Of a stretch of 64,000 nucleotides of DNA, positions 40,901-52,208 are shown piece by piece. Every line of letters starts with the position of its first letter. Position 1 is the stretch's first letter. A program made the translations under genes and the position numbers. This stretch comes from Cruorifilaria tuberocauda (lineage: Eukaryota > Nematoda > Chromadorea > Rhabditida > Onchocercidae). The stretch spans positions 62,001 to 126,000 of the forward strand of contig JABVXU010000051.1 in the NCBI GenBank assembly GCA_013365365.1, in the 5' to 3' direction. Under the pieces are notes generated by a model, which did not search any database, was not told the origin of the DNA, and was given only the letters and a program-made list of their open reading frames with translations.

Positions 40901-43900
40901 CACATATAATGATTTACATCACAAATTTCCGAAAATTTTGATTATTCTTACCTGGATCATTCCATTTGACGACAAAAAAAAAACGGATGGCAAATGTAAA
41001 GCAGCCCGTTCATCGCAGCCTAATAAATAATCGCTTAATCGCGGTATACCAATTAATCGACCATGTCGATCTACCCTTGAAGCAAAAACTCGCCTTCCAT
41101 TCTAAATTTTTTGTAAAAGGTCAATTCAAATATGAGTAGAATTTCCGTTAACATCTTATTATAGCCAGAAACTGATAATTAGTGCGACAGATAAGAATTC
41201 CTGGAATAACACAGTGCAGAAACTATGTGTGAGTTAATAATCTAAATTTCATATAACAATAATTCTAAGGTATCTCGATTTGAAATGGATTAAAATTGCA
41301 AATTATGATTAAATAGTATAAAGTAAAATAAATAAAATATGGTAAAATTAAAAGTGCAAAACTTACTAAATTCACAGAAAACATCGTACATATAATAACA
41401 AAAATATATTATTTCCTGAGAAAAAAATCTTGGAAAAATCTGCAAATTAAAGATACCTGCATACTCCAAGCTTCAAGTAAACCACGTCTTGGTGCAAATA
41501 TTATTAAGAATAAAGCAGTCGATGGTTGCGCCTCGAGTTCATATCTGCTTTTCTTCCGGTCTAACGTGGATACACTTTCCAACCAGGCACAACGTGCATC
41601 ACGATATCCTTTCCACATCCGCACCATATGACGAGTCCTAATCTACAAGTTTAATTCACAATAAATCCGTCTTTCACTTATAAACAGTTCAGTAATGGAC
41701 AACATTACTAACATCAATTAAGGTGACGCGGGCTAACGAATCTGTTACTGCAGCAAGCTTATATTTTGCCGGTGCCATATATATACGTTCACCTTCCCGC
41801 TTGCCATCAACAATAGAAGACCGCATTGGTATCACGGCACTAGGTTTGATTTCGACAATCGACTGACGATCTTTCCGAGATGTGCCTATACCCAAAAATG
41901 AACGTATGCCAAACGATGGCATGCTTGATGCAACAGACGACGTAAGCTTAAAAAATATACTTTTTTCAGAATTTAATATAACAGTTTACAACCATATGGC
42001 AGCAAAAAAATCATTATCCATCTTCCTTCTTTCTGGGAAAAATTAAACTTTTATATACCTGACTTCCAAGAGCATATAAAGCATCACTTAAAACATTCTG
42101 TGGAGCATTTGGTGTATGCCAACCGAAACCTACATAAGGTGACCGGCCAACAAAAACATATGTCGAATAAATCGGGAGTGACGACCGTTCTATTTTAGCC
42201 TGGAAATGTCTCCAAATCTTCAAAATATGTGAAAATCTCATTTATCATTTAAAACATTAGGTATCACTTAAGAGATTGCGTTGCATGATATCTCTTTCAT
42301 TCTCTACTAAAGATAAAATTTGGGAAACAGTAATAAACATTTACAAATTACATAAATTACTGTCAGCCAAACCCGATAATATTTAACTACTGAAATAACT
42401 GCTCCATTTGAGAAAATATAAGAAATCAATTACTATTAACAAATGTATCTCAGTAAGTAGCTTACCTTATAACCCTGGGGCGAAAGTGTTGCAGCAGTCT
42501 GAAGATCAAACCAAGTTGCTTTCAAGAGACCCGAAACACCGAAATCGACCACATTTATACCAGATTCAAATTTCAACTTCTCAATGTTTAACTTAGCATG
42601 AGTTGCTACTTTCTCAATGTCCATTTCACCGCAGGCAAGCTGCAAGAAAGCATCCATTCATAACGTTCCAATACCGAATTATTTTAAAATTCTATGCTTT
42701 CTTTCATTACTGCTTTATAGGATTAAGCAAATGATTCATAAGAATAATAGTTTAGTTATGAAACGGTACTCGTCTCATACCGATCTTAAATTAGGAAATT
42801 ACAAATTTACTGGCAAAATTTGATTCTACTGAAGAGGATTTGATGATATGGAAGCTGATAAATTATAAAATAAATCTTGATTTCTTCTAAAAAATATACA
42901 GCTGAAAAAATAAATATATCATACTTGACTTTTTGCTGCCTTTAACGCTACGTACAATGAAAGACCCTCGATACATGTTAAATCGGTTTGCGACATTACT
43001 GCTAATTCTTGATTTCCAGCCATCACGGATCTTCCAAGACGAATTTCTTCGATAGGGCTGCAAACTGGCAGCTCACTATTGAGGACAAAAAGAAATTGGC
43101 AAACAAATTCTTTAAATTTACAGGATTTCGCCATAATATTTAAAAAGTATTTATCATTATTAGAAACCTTTGGGTTTTAAAAACACGATAATTTTTGTTT
43201 CCATCTAAAGAAATAAAGACTGCTATCCATCAGCTATAGATTTCCTGAATACTTTTTACATTGAAGTTTTTCCTAGTAATAAATATTAGATCACCACCTA
43301 TTCGAAACATGATCAGAACGTAGTAGTAATCCTTTCTCCGTAAAAAATCGGACATATCCATTGCTCATTCCAACAGCAATTGCTGACCAATCATATAACG
43401 ATGTTTCCGTTTTCCTTGTACAACTCAATGGTAACACACATAAACATCGAATATAGGCCTTAAAAAATTAGTCAATGTTTTCAATCCTAAATACCAAGCT
43501 CATGAAAAAATATTAACATTCAAGTTCAAACTTGATACAAAAGATTAAATTGATTTACCGGAGGAGTCCATGATGAATCAGCTGCATTGAATTGCGCAAT
43601 TATTTGAAATGAATTGTCTGAAGGATTCCTCTCAATCGAGACAACCTTTTGTGCATGAGCAAAAACTAGTAAATCCAAATTTTCTGTAATTCAATGCAAT
43701 TAAAACTCAAGCTAATTTACTATCTGGAATTAAGGGGTTTCCTGGAAAAATAGTGGTGTGATGATCTAAAGACAACGTATGAATCAATCCAACGCCACTC
43801 ATGATCAAATTTCAACAAAAAACTTCTTTAGGGAATATAGTCGCAAAATAATACATTAATTCCAACTACTGAAACAGTAATTTTTCGAAAGTCATAAAAA

Positions 43901-44995
43901 AGCTGCAACTAATTGAAAAAGAAAAACATTATTTAAGTGTTTATTTTTCTCAGCTGCCCCACCTGTAGCTGAAATCAACGATCCTTGCAACCACCTTGAA
44001 TTTTTAGCGGTTTTTTTGAAATCTTTGCTTTCCTTTCGGATGAGGGCAGGACGTGAATCATTACTGTCAACCTTAAAATTGCAGTCCGAATAATGGAATG
44101 TAGAATAAACTGAAAACTGGAAAAACTATGTTTAGAAAATAATTTCGCGAAATAATAGTCAAAGTTCACTTCAATAACTGTGAGAGCAACTATGAACTAC
44201 ATCAAATAAACCGAAATCGGTCCAATCAACAACTCCCGCTTCATTTTCAGTATCCATTCCACCACTAGAATCATTGTCATTACCACTCATCCATTCATCG
44301 GTAGCTAAAAACCAAAATCTCTATTACTAGAGCAGGAATAATGTCATTGCCCTATTTCAGCAATGTCCGAAAATGAACTATAGCGACTGTGAATTTTTCT
44401 AAAATATGATGTGTCGTCAATTTCAGTTATTTTTTAAACTAAAATTTGTTGAAAAATCAATGATTATATATTATCATTACAAACTGCATGACATATTAAG
44501 AGCAAAATAAACAACTGCAGAAGAATGACTATTTATATAAAGCTTTGCTAAAGCTGTAAAGAAAACGATATAGTTTTTTAGTTATTTTCTCGACAAAATT
44601 AAATGGAGTATAAAATTTTATATATCAGCTTATAACTCATAAAAGCTTAAGATTTGACTCAACATATGAAGTGACAGATTTTGACAATGCTTTTAGCATT
44701 TGTTTTACATACATTTTTTGATTCACTTTTTTGAATTGATTTTTAACAATGTAATGCTTGATTCTGAAAGATAAAACGTGAATCCAGATCGATGAATAAA
44801 AAACAAGCAAAAGTACATCTAATATTTAATATTCCTGTTAATCAAATATTTATAAAGTTTGCGTAATGTGTGAATAAAAACAATTCGCATACCATTCTCA
44901 CTGATATAATCGGATGAATCGGACATAAAATAACGTTGAATTAGCAGAAGTTGCTGCTCAGCAAGTATATACATTTCCTTCAGATCTTTACTCAT
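34927..44995 (-). CDS. RAB3GAP2: Rab3 GTPase-activating protein non-catalytic subunit (RAB3GAP2)
   Basis: About 26 exons encoding roughly 1,350 residues (human 1,393). Joined exons with consistent phase include 44893-44995, 44201-44304, 43963-44071, 43559-43683, 43298-43458, 42466-42639, 42059-42199, 41713-41946, 41457-41642, 40952-41101, 40778-40855, 40301-40492, 39756-39952 and 39384-39503. The 5' end of the exon at 42925-43135 is unresolved. Further blocks lie near 39198-39318, 38756-38893, 38535-38625, 38205-38400, 37735-37976, 37360-37530, 36850-37030, 36320-36415, 35740-36000, 35380-35580 and 34927-35105. Diagnostic strings: MVRMWKGYRDARCAWLESVS and LIIFAPRRGLLEAWSMQ (human RMWKGYRDAQ, IYAPRRGILEVWS), IAVGMSNGYVRFFTEKGLLL, LAAVTDSLARVTLID, GICFMLWDTFL. 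The protein pairs with RAB3GAP1 and acts on Rab3 and as exchange factor for Rab18 at the ER. N-terminal region is propeller-like. Confidence 0.93.
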
Positions 44996-45159
44996 TTTAT
45001 ATTTGAAAACTGAAATTCCAAGTAAAGTAGCATTTAAATTATTGTTATAGTCTACAACGTAGGCTCTGGTCGACTTATTTAATGAAACATGAGCTTTAAC
45101 TAATAGTCATTTGATGGATTTCAAGTTATGAAAGCATAAACTAATTTTTTAAATCTGCT

Positions 45160-45430
45160 TGATTAGTAAAACACAATATTATCGCTTTTCTTAAAAGAGG
45201 ATACGCTACATATGCTCTTACAATCTAAACATACAAGACAATTTTTTAATCTATCAACTGCAACTCTCTGATCAACTTCCAATTCCATAGCAATATTCAC
45301 ATCTCTATTATATTTTTCTCTAAATTTTTAGTTAAGAAATGAGCTTGATCTAGATTTCTTGGGAAACCATCTAATAAAAAATTGTCATCTATTAATCCAA
45401 GTTGATCATATAGTAAAAAATCAAATAAAA
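45160..45430 (-). pseudogene. adk: fossil fragment of alphaproteobacterial (Wolbachia-like) adenylate kinase
   Basis: Read on minus, one frame gives [20 protein letters not shown] followed by [11 protein letters not shown], the NMP-binding and core region of adenylate kinase with the LLDGFPR motif. A 1-nt loss in an A-run near 45315 then shifts the frame. The next frame continues [24 protein letters not shown], and the Cys-rich start of a bacterial lid ([10 protein letters not shown]). A stop follows near 45165. The N-terminal P-loop part is not readable. The order and spacing match a bacterial short-type Adk and, as I recall it, the Wolbachia protein closely ([21 protein letters not shown]). 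There is no intron. Such nuclear Wolbachia transfers are well known in filarial nematodes. It cannot encode an active enzyme. Confidence 0.8.
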
Positions 45431-45713
45431 ATTTTCAATGCTACTGATTTTTGTACTTCTTTTATCTTCTATAGAAAACTTCTCTTTTATATATAGTTCA
45501 ATAAATTAATAAATTCTCTAGACGTCCCAGTTATTCTCTCCATAAATAACCATTACATTTTATATAGAACAAGCCTTGCAACGAAGTTAGTTATAGAATT
45601 TTGTGCTAAATACTTTTGATAAATTTAGTAACCACTATGCCGCAAAAGCAAAAAAAAACCATAACAAAAGTTAAACTCCTTATAATCCCTATAGAATCAT
45701 AATAATAAGTATG

Positions 45714-45823
45714 ACAGAGGGTGCTACCTATTTGCTGCAAACATGAAGTGCCAAGTTCAGTTTGCTTCCGAGTAGTAACTTGGTAGCTCGGCTTTATGCA
45801 AATCGAAGCTCGTGGGCCTCTGT
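45714..45823. other. candidate structured element, function unknown
   Basis: A 110-nt stretch less AT-rich than its surroundings. Its ends are complementary (ACAGAGG at 45714-45720 with CCTCTGT at 45817-45823). Inside, GCTAC (45723-45727) pairs with GTAGC (45783-45787), CAAGTT (45752-45757) with AACTTG (45777-45782), and GCTT with AAGC around 45791-45809. The arms nest, giving a closed branched fold. It is not a tRNA (no T-loop), U6, SL RNA or tmRNA that I can recognise. It may be an RNA, a remnant of a mobile element, or chance. Strand unknown. Confidence 0.3.
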
Positions 45824-47148
45824 GCAGAAAGGAATGCTGTATAAAAAAACTAATTTATTCTGTTTTCAATAAATATCTGCTCCATTTGCCATATCAATTC
45901 GAGATTTTTTAAATTATCGTTTGAATTCGGCGATAATGTGTCTTCCTCTTGCTACCTAAATAATATCCAACTTGAAGGATAATAAAATCCTTTATATTCC
46001 TGTTTGAATGTCGAAAGTCGGTAAAGTATTGTTGATTTATGCTTTATGTTTCTTCGAAATTATTAACTAGCCTCAGAAATGCATTCTTCACTTCAAATTC
46101 GTTTGTTATTTGTTTTCAGTTAGTCTGCTATTAATCAAGCAGAAATGAAGTGAGCGAAGGCCGCAAAAAATTAAAGTCAAAGATAAACACGATATATACG
46201 AAAGGCTTCATTTTTGAAACAATTGACTATTTACCTAAACATTTCAAATAACATTAAATCTATTTATCTCGAAAGAAATCCCTCTTCGCAAGTCGAAAAG
46301 ATCAAACTCTAAATACGTCGACCAATTCGTCCACGCAGCTTACGCAAATCGCACATGCTTTATTTACATTACTGTATTTTTGGCTACTTGTCTCATAACC
46401 GGACGTTTTCTCAATGAACTTGAAACATTGAATCAAATTTCAGAAATATCGTGACAATTAAGAGATACAGGAAGTGGTGGATTCGAAGAAATATGTAAAA
46501 AAGGAGGAGGAAATGATTGTTAAAAAGAGAATAGATTTGTGTAAAAGTGGAGAAAGGTGAATGTGAGATATCAGACAAAGATGAGAGAGTTTTAGGCGGC
46601 ATAGTTGAAGGGAGTCATGGGGGGTGATAAGAATTATGGAGTTATATATTGCTGGCTAGAATGTGGAGTGTTATTCTGATCTCTATAATTTTTTGCTGAA
46701 AATTCTCGAGATTTAGAAGGCGATAGGAGTTGATTTGGATCTCGGATTTACATAGCTATTTTTGTTCTTCGTTCACGTACGTGTGCTGTATTTTAGTATT
46801 TATGGACACTCATCACCGGTGCTTCTTATGTATCACTGCTCTAAGTGGATTTCTATTAAGTGATGGCCTCTTTTATTTCATATTCTAATCATTTGCAACT
46901 GCATATCATGAGAATAATTTTTGAAATATTTTTCATTTGGTGTCAAATTGTGTATTGTAATAAAGTTGTTCTTAGGCGGAGATACATTAATGTTCGCGTA
47001 GATACATTAATTCCAACAGTAATACTGTAGACTACAAAAGTTCATGAATACATGTAGTGTCTGATTTTCGGCCTTCCTTATCATAATAAATAATCGCATA
47101 AATGCTTTCTTGCTAAAGATTGATAGAATTTTCTTTAGAAGGATCATT

Positions 47149-50100
47149 ATGATCGAGCTGTTTACAATTTTCGGTAAAGGTGGCATTGTATTGTGGTGCT
47201 TCCAGGAAAGCGGACAGCTTTTCACTGATTCAATTAATCAGCTGATCAGAGAGGTTTTGATGCAGGTTTATCCTTATTACTTATATATTACTAGTTCGTA
47301 TGAATGAGAGGAGCATGCAAAAGCAGCTAAAAATTTAGGAGTTATGCTTTCTTCGTGTTATTTCGGTCAAGAAAGAGATGACTGGAACGACATGAATATT
47401 AATTCGCTCTTATCTCGAAGCACTCATATTTATAAGAAAAACTTCGTTAGTCGTATGTTTAGGTAACTGGTTTTCAGGAAACCTGTGAAATAAATGTTCA
47501 TTCAGATGATGAATGCTTGGAATGGTCATTCGTTACTTAATAATTAAAAGTATATTCAAATTTATATGCATATCTGATTCTAATAATTGACGAATTGCAG
47601 GAACGTGGAAATACGACAGTTTTCAAACACAAGGATGTAACTATTAAGTATAAATTGGACAATGAATTCGAACTTGTTTTTACTGTAAGTTCATTTCATT
47701 TTTATTTTGGTTCTGTTTATTGGTATTTTTCATATGTTCAATTAAATCATATGAAAACCGAGAAAAAGGAAGATATTTTATTTCTTCCCAATAATTTAAA
47801 GCATGAAAGATATCTAGGAAAACCAAGGAAGAAAAATAGCTATTTTCCCAGGTAGTTTATAATTAAGAAAAGAACAAGTGGAAATTTCCTGTGTGTGTTA
47901 ATTGAAAATAATAGAAGTTCCAAGTAACTTGGAAAATACAGGGGGGGAGAGAGTTATCTTGAGGAATTGTGCAACATCAAAAAGTGAAGAGGACATTTCA
48001 AGCTAAGTAAGAAAGCTATTTTTTTCTATACCGTTTTTCATCTTTTCGTTTTTTGCGAGCGAGACAGAAAAAATATAGCAGCACTATGAGATAATGAAAA
48101 TAAAAAAAATTTGTTTCAGGTCGTTTATCAGAGCGCTATTCAACTTGCTTATACAGATCAGCTTTTATCGGATGTGCATAAAAAATTTCGGGACATGTAT
48201 AAAAATGTCCTTTCTGATAACAAATCGCTTTTTTCATCAACTACTCATACATACATACAATTCAGCGATGTTTTCCAGCGGTAAATTTGATCTTTCATTT
48301 CTTCTACAAAGTAAGAAGTAAATTGTTATTAATAGATGTTGCACTATTATTACAATAAACAATAAGTGATACTTTGTATTAAAAGTTATAAACTGGTAAG
48401 CTGCAGAAGCGTCGTATTTATTATGTGATAAGGTGATATTTAAGATTTTAAGGATTTATGCCGGAATGTCTGTTTTAACAATAAAATTGAAACTGTTAAT
48501 TTCAGATTATATCGCGAGGCTCAAGTCTTATCTACTAAACAACCTGATAAAATAATGCGGAAATTCGAGGTTTGTTAATGATTTTCAATCTGCATATTGG
48601 TAAATTTTTTTCAGTTTTCTTGAGGTGTAGTTACATCTTGTTATGTCGTTTACATTAAAAATGAATTTTGTAGAAACGTTTCATTTTGTTCAGGAAAGCG
48701 AAAAATCTAAGAAAACAATAGCTTCTATAATCGAACGTCCGAATGATAGATCGGCTAAGCTCTTGAAGGAGAAAGAAGAGCAGCAGAAACGGCTAAAACA
48801 AAAGAACCACGAAGAAGTTATATCTGCTAAAACAAATGGATCGAAATTGATGAACGGCTGTGATGTCAGGTTGGTTAAAAATATAGTGACACTTTTTTTG
48901 ATAGAATGGCATTGCAAAAAAGTTGGAAATCAGAACTGTAATATTAATTTTACTTCAATTTTTGATTTTGATAAATTTTTTTCTAAGCGAAGTGAAGGAA
49001 GGATCACCTCAACCAGATGTTCCCCTTGATTCGCCTCAAAGTGCAAAAGAAGAAATGCAGCGTCGACGAGCGGAGTTTTTTAAGAAGAAGGGAACAAAGA
49101 AGTTAGAATTTCTTCCCATATCATTTATTATAATTAGAAACGAATAGATCGAAACATACAAATTTCTATAAAATTTAATTCGTACACTTTCAATTAGATG
49201 TTGACATGTTTTACAAAATATTATATTTGGTTTTTTAAACCATCTTAATTTGTTATTTGGTTTCAATCATTATTTAATATTCTCATCTTTTTTTAAATCC
49301 ATTTATTAAAATTTCTTCACTGTAGAACGTTTTAATAACCCGGAGAACAGTTTAATTTTTAAAGTTCTTTAGAGCTGAGTCAGAAAAACAAAACATCGTG
49401 TTGGCAGAGTCAAAAAAAGGTAAACAGGCACGTGTTTGGGATCTTTCTGGAAATGCCAAGGCAGATATCGATTCTTTGGATTATAGCAGAGAACGAGGTG
49501 ATAATGCCATGGAAATAATAGAAAAGGACGATGAAAAGTTTGTGGAAGAACAGGTAATGAATTATACTGATGAAAACTTATCTAAACGGGAAAGAAAAGT
49601 CAAAATTGAGCATTTCCTCGTAATAATATTTATACCCTAAGATGCAATTTGTTGGTCGTTTCAAAGGAGAGCTACCAGGATTGATCGAAGAGCAAAGTGA
49701 AGATCTCGACGCTGTTGAAGACGGGTAAGCTAATTTCAAAGTCTGGAGGCAAAAAGAAAATAGATTTTGATGTAAAAACATCCTGATAATTTATCTAGAA
49801 GTTCTAAATATGATTGAAAAAATTCTAGATGATCTACTCAGCTTCCTGTAAAATTATTATATAATTACAACCTATCATATTAATATTTTAGTTGTTACAT
49901 ATGTTTTTATCCGTTGGTAAAAATATATTGATGTAAGTATTCATCGTTAGAAAGGATGCTTACCTAATTTGCATGTACTTTCCATTGGATATGTCTTTCT
50001 CTTATTCTTTCCTTTCGCCATAAATTTACTCTTGCACCTTAAGAATGACCAGATTAGTTCTTTAAAAATCGGCTACTTTGATTCGTTTCTAGGTTTGATG

Positions 50101-52208
50101 AATTTTTTGCACTTCAAGTGAAAATTGATTATTGCATTTTTAGAGATGATGAAATGAACGGAGAAAAAAACCATGATGGTTGGTTTTCGGCTTTCCGTTC
50201 ACTTGTTGGGAATAAAAAATTGACGGCCGAAGATATCAAGCCCGTGCTCGATAAGATGCGCGAAACACTGATTGGTAAGTGAACACGCCTGTAAAGGAAT
50301 TTTTGTTTTGTGCAAACGTTTTAATGTATTTTAATATTATTCGCTATGGATACCGAGGAACAGAGTATGGAATGAGCATTAAATATTAAAGTATGTAAGC
50401 GTTTTTCGAACTTTTTGATAGTAAAAATAATTTTAATTGTTAAAAGTAGGATTTCGTTAAATTGCAGATTTTTTTACAGGATTTATTTACAATATTGCGT
50501 TTCATGATTAGCATTATATTTTTTAAGCAAAAAACGTTGCTGCGGAGCCAGCAGAAAAACTTTGCCAGTCAGTAGAAGTGAAACTGGAAGGTAAGGTGGT
50601 AGGAACATTTAGTCGCGTTGCAAGCATTGTGAAGGAATCTGTTCGTGAAGCTTTGGTGCAGGTAAATCGTTTGAATATACAGCAAAATAATGCAACTGCC
50701 AGATTTGTATATTTTTGTCAAGATAGCGTTAGCTGTAGTCACAGTGAGCTTTACGAATTTTGTAATCTTGATCATTACTAGATATTTATAGTTGCTAACA
50801 CCCAAACGACGCGTAGATATATTGCGTGACATTCTTGAAGCGAAATATGAGAAGCGCCCATACATAATTGTCTTTTGCGGTGTTAATGGTGTAGGAAAGT
50901 CAACAAATCTTGCAAAAATCACCTTTTGGTTAAATGAAAATGGTGCGTCAATTTCAAGTTTAATTTCGATATTTCGCCGAGTTTTAACTGGGACATATTT
51001 TTTAGTAGTGCATGATAATGGTTTGCTTTCTGTTATGTTTAATTTATGTTAGAGTATATAATTACTGTTTGATTATGAAATCCGTATCTTGTCAGTTTGT
51101 AATTAAAGAATTTTTTTTTCAACATGTAGGACATAAAGTACTGATTGCGGCTGCCGATACATTTCGAGCAGGAGCTGTGGAACAGCTGCGAACTCATACA
51201 AAACATCTTAATGCTTTGCATGCTAATAGCGTTCAGTTGTATGAACAGGGTTATGGGAAGGATCCAGCAGGACTTGCTGCTGCTGCTATTTCGATAGGTT
51301 CTTTTTTTAATGGATTAAGTAAATTTGATTTAAATTACAATTTTTATCATTGAAATTGTTAGTTGAGATATCTCATTATGTAAGATAATCACTTCTCTTT
51401 TCAAACGAGATTCACTCAATGCTTTATCGTGTTTTATGAATAAGCTATCCAGTGAAGACATTTATAGCAGTGGAGCGTGGGATTGATGTAGTATTGGTTG
51501 ACACAGCTGGACGTATGCAGGACAACGAACCGCTCATGCGTTCGCTGGCTAAGGTTTTATTTTAACTTTTTCTCGAAATCATTTTGTTGTGCAAAGGAAA
51601 AATTGGTCGTTGTTCGAGTGCAACCGAAGAATAAAATTAACATTTCATTATAGTTGATTCAAGTCAACAAACCGGATTTAGTACTCTTTGTGGGTGAAGC
51701 ATTGGTTGGGAATGAAGCTGTCGATCAACTGGTAAAATTCAATCAAGCATTAGCAGACCATGCTGCTTTAGGTGCTGAGGGTCGACTCATTGATGGTATC
51801 ATACTAACAAAATTTGACACTATAGATGATAAGGTAAGTTCAAATTCATATGCCGCATGTAGGAAGCTCATTTACTTATTTATTTTCGAAATTTGTCTGT
51901 TCAGAATTACTGCAGCTGTGTTATAATCGTTTACACTGGTCATTCGACACAGCACCCAATCTCATTGTATGGTCTTAAACATTTGCTTTACTGAACATTA
52001 TCAAAATAAGGGAAATCTTGCGATATTTAACAACTTCCACGTAAGTAATATATTTGATAAGAAATAGTGAGGGAGATTTCAGGTTGGCGCTGCAATTTCA
52101 ATGACGTACATTACCGGACAGCCGATTGTATTTGTTGGTACTGGACAAACCTATAAAGATTTGAAAAGTCTGAATGCGAATGCTGTTGTTCACTCGTTGC
52201 TTAAATAA
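47149..52208 (+). CDS. SRPRA: signal recognition particle receptor subunit alpha (SRalpha/docking protein)
   Basis: Fifteen exons: 47149-47265, 47601-47684, 48120-48280, 48506-48569, 48694-48869, 48988-49101, 49373-49553, 49642-49724, 50144-50274, 50528-50661, 50792-50942, 51130-51297, 51453-51553, 51654-51833 and 52083-52208. They total 1,971 nt, giving 656 residues (human 638), all joins in frame. The N-terminal SRX domain ([20 protein letters not shown]) docks on the beta subunit. A charged linker covers about residues 150-330 and contains RVWDLSG. The NG GTPase domain has GVNGVGKST (about 445-453), [27 protein letters not shown] (about 607) and GTGQTY, so all G-motifs are intact. SRalpha brings ribosome-SRP complexes to the ER translocon by reciprocal GTP hydrolysis with SRP54. 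It acts before the signal peptidase complex, whose SPCS1 subunit is also in this window. Confidence 0.97.

Larger units (their letters stand above)
44996..47148. other. divergent intergenic region, RAB3GAP2 to SRPRA
   Basis: About 2.15 kb between two genes that face away from each other. It contains the bacterial adenylate kinase fossil (45160-45430) and a self-complementary, less AT-rich segment (45714-45823). The rest (45850-47100) is AT-rich without a supported gene. A TTTCAG acceptor at about 45010 (minus) and TTCTTTAG at 47139 (plus) sit just upstream of the two start codons and could be trans-splice sites. Confidence 0.5.

Noticed and set aside
45714..45823. tRNA, U6 or SL RNA gene in the structured element
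   Set aside because: No T-loop, anticodon arm, U6 ACAGAG context or SL sequence with Sm site can be read. It is kept only as an unassigned element.
50569..50922. 117-residue minus-strand ORF
   Set aside because: Antisense to two SRPRA exons that encode conserved NG-domain sequence; a shadow.
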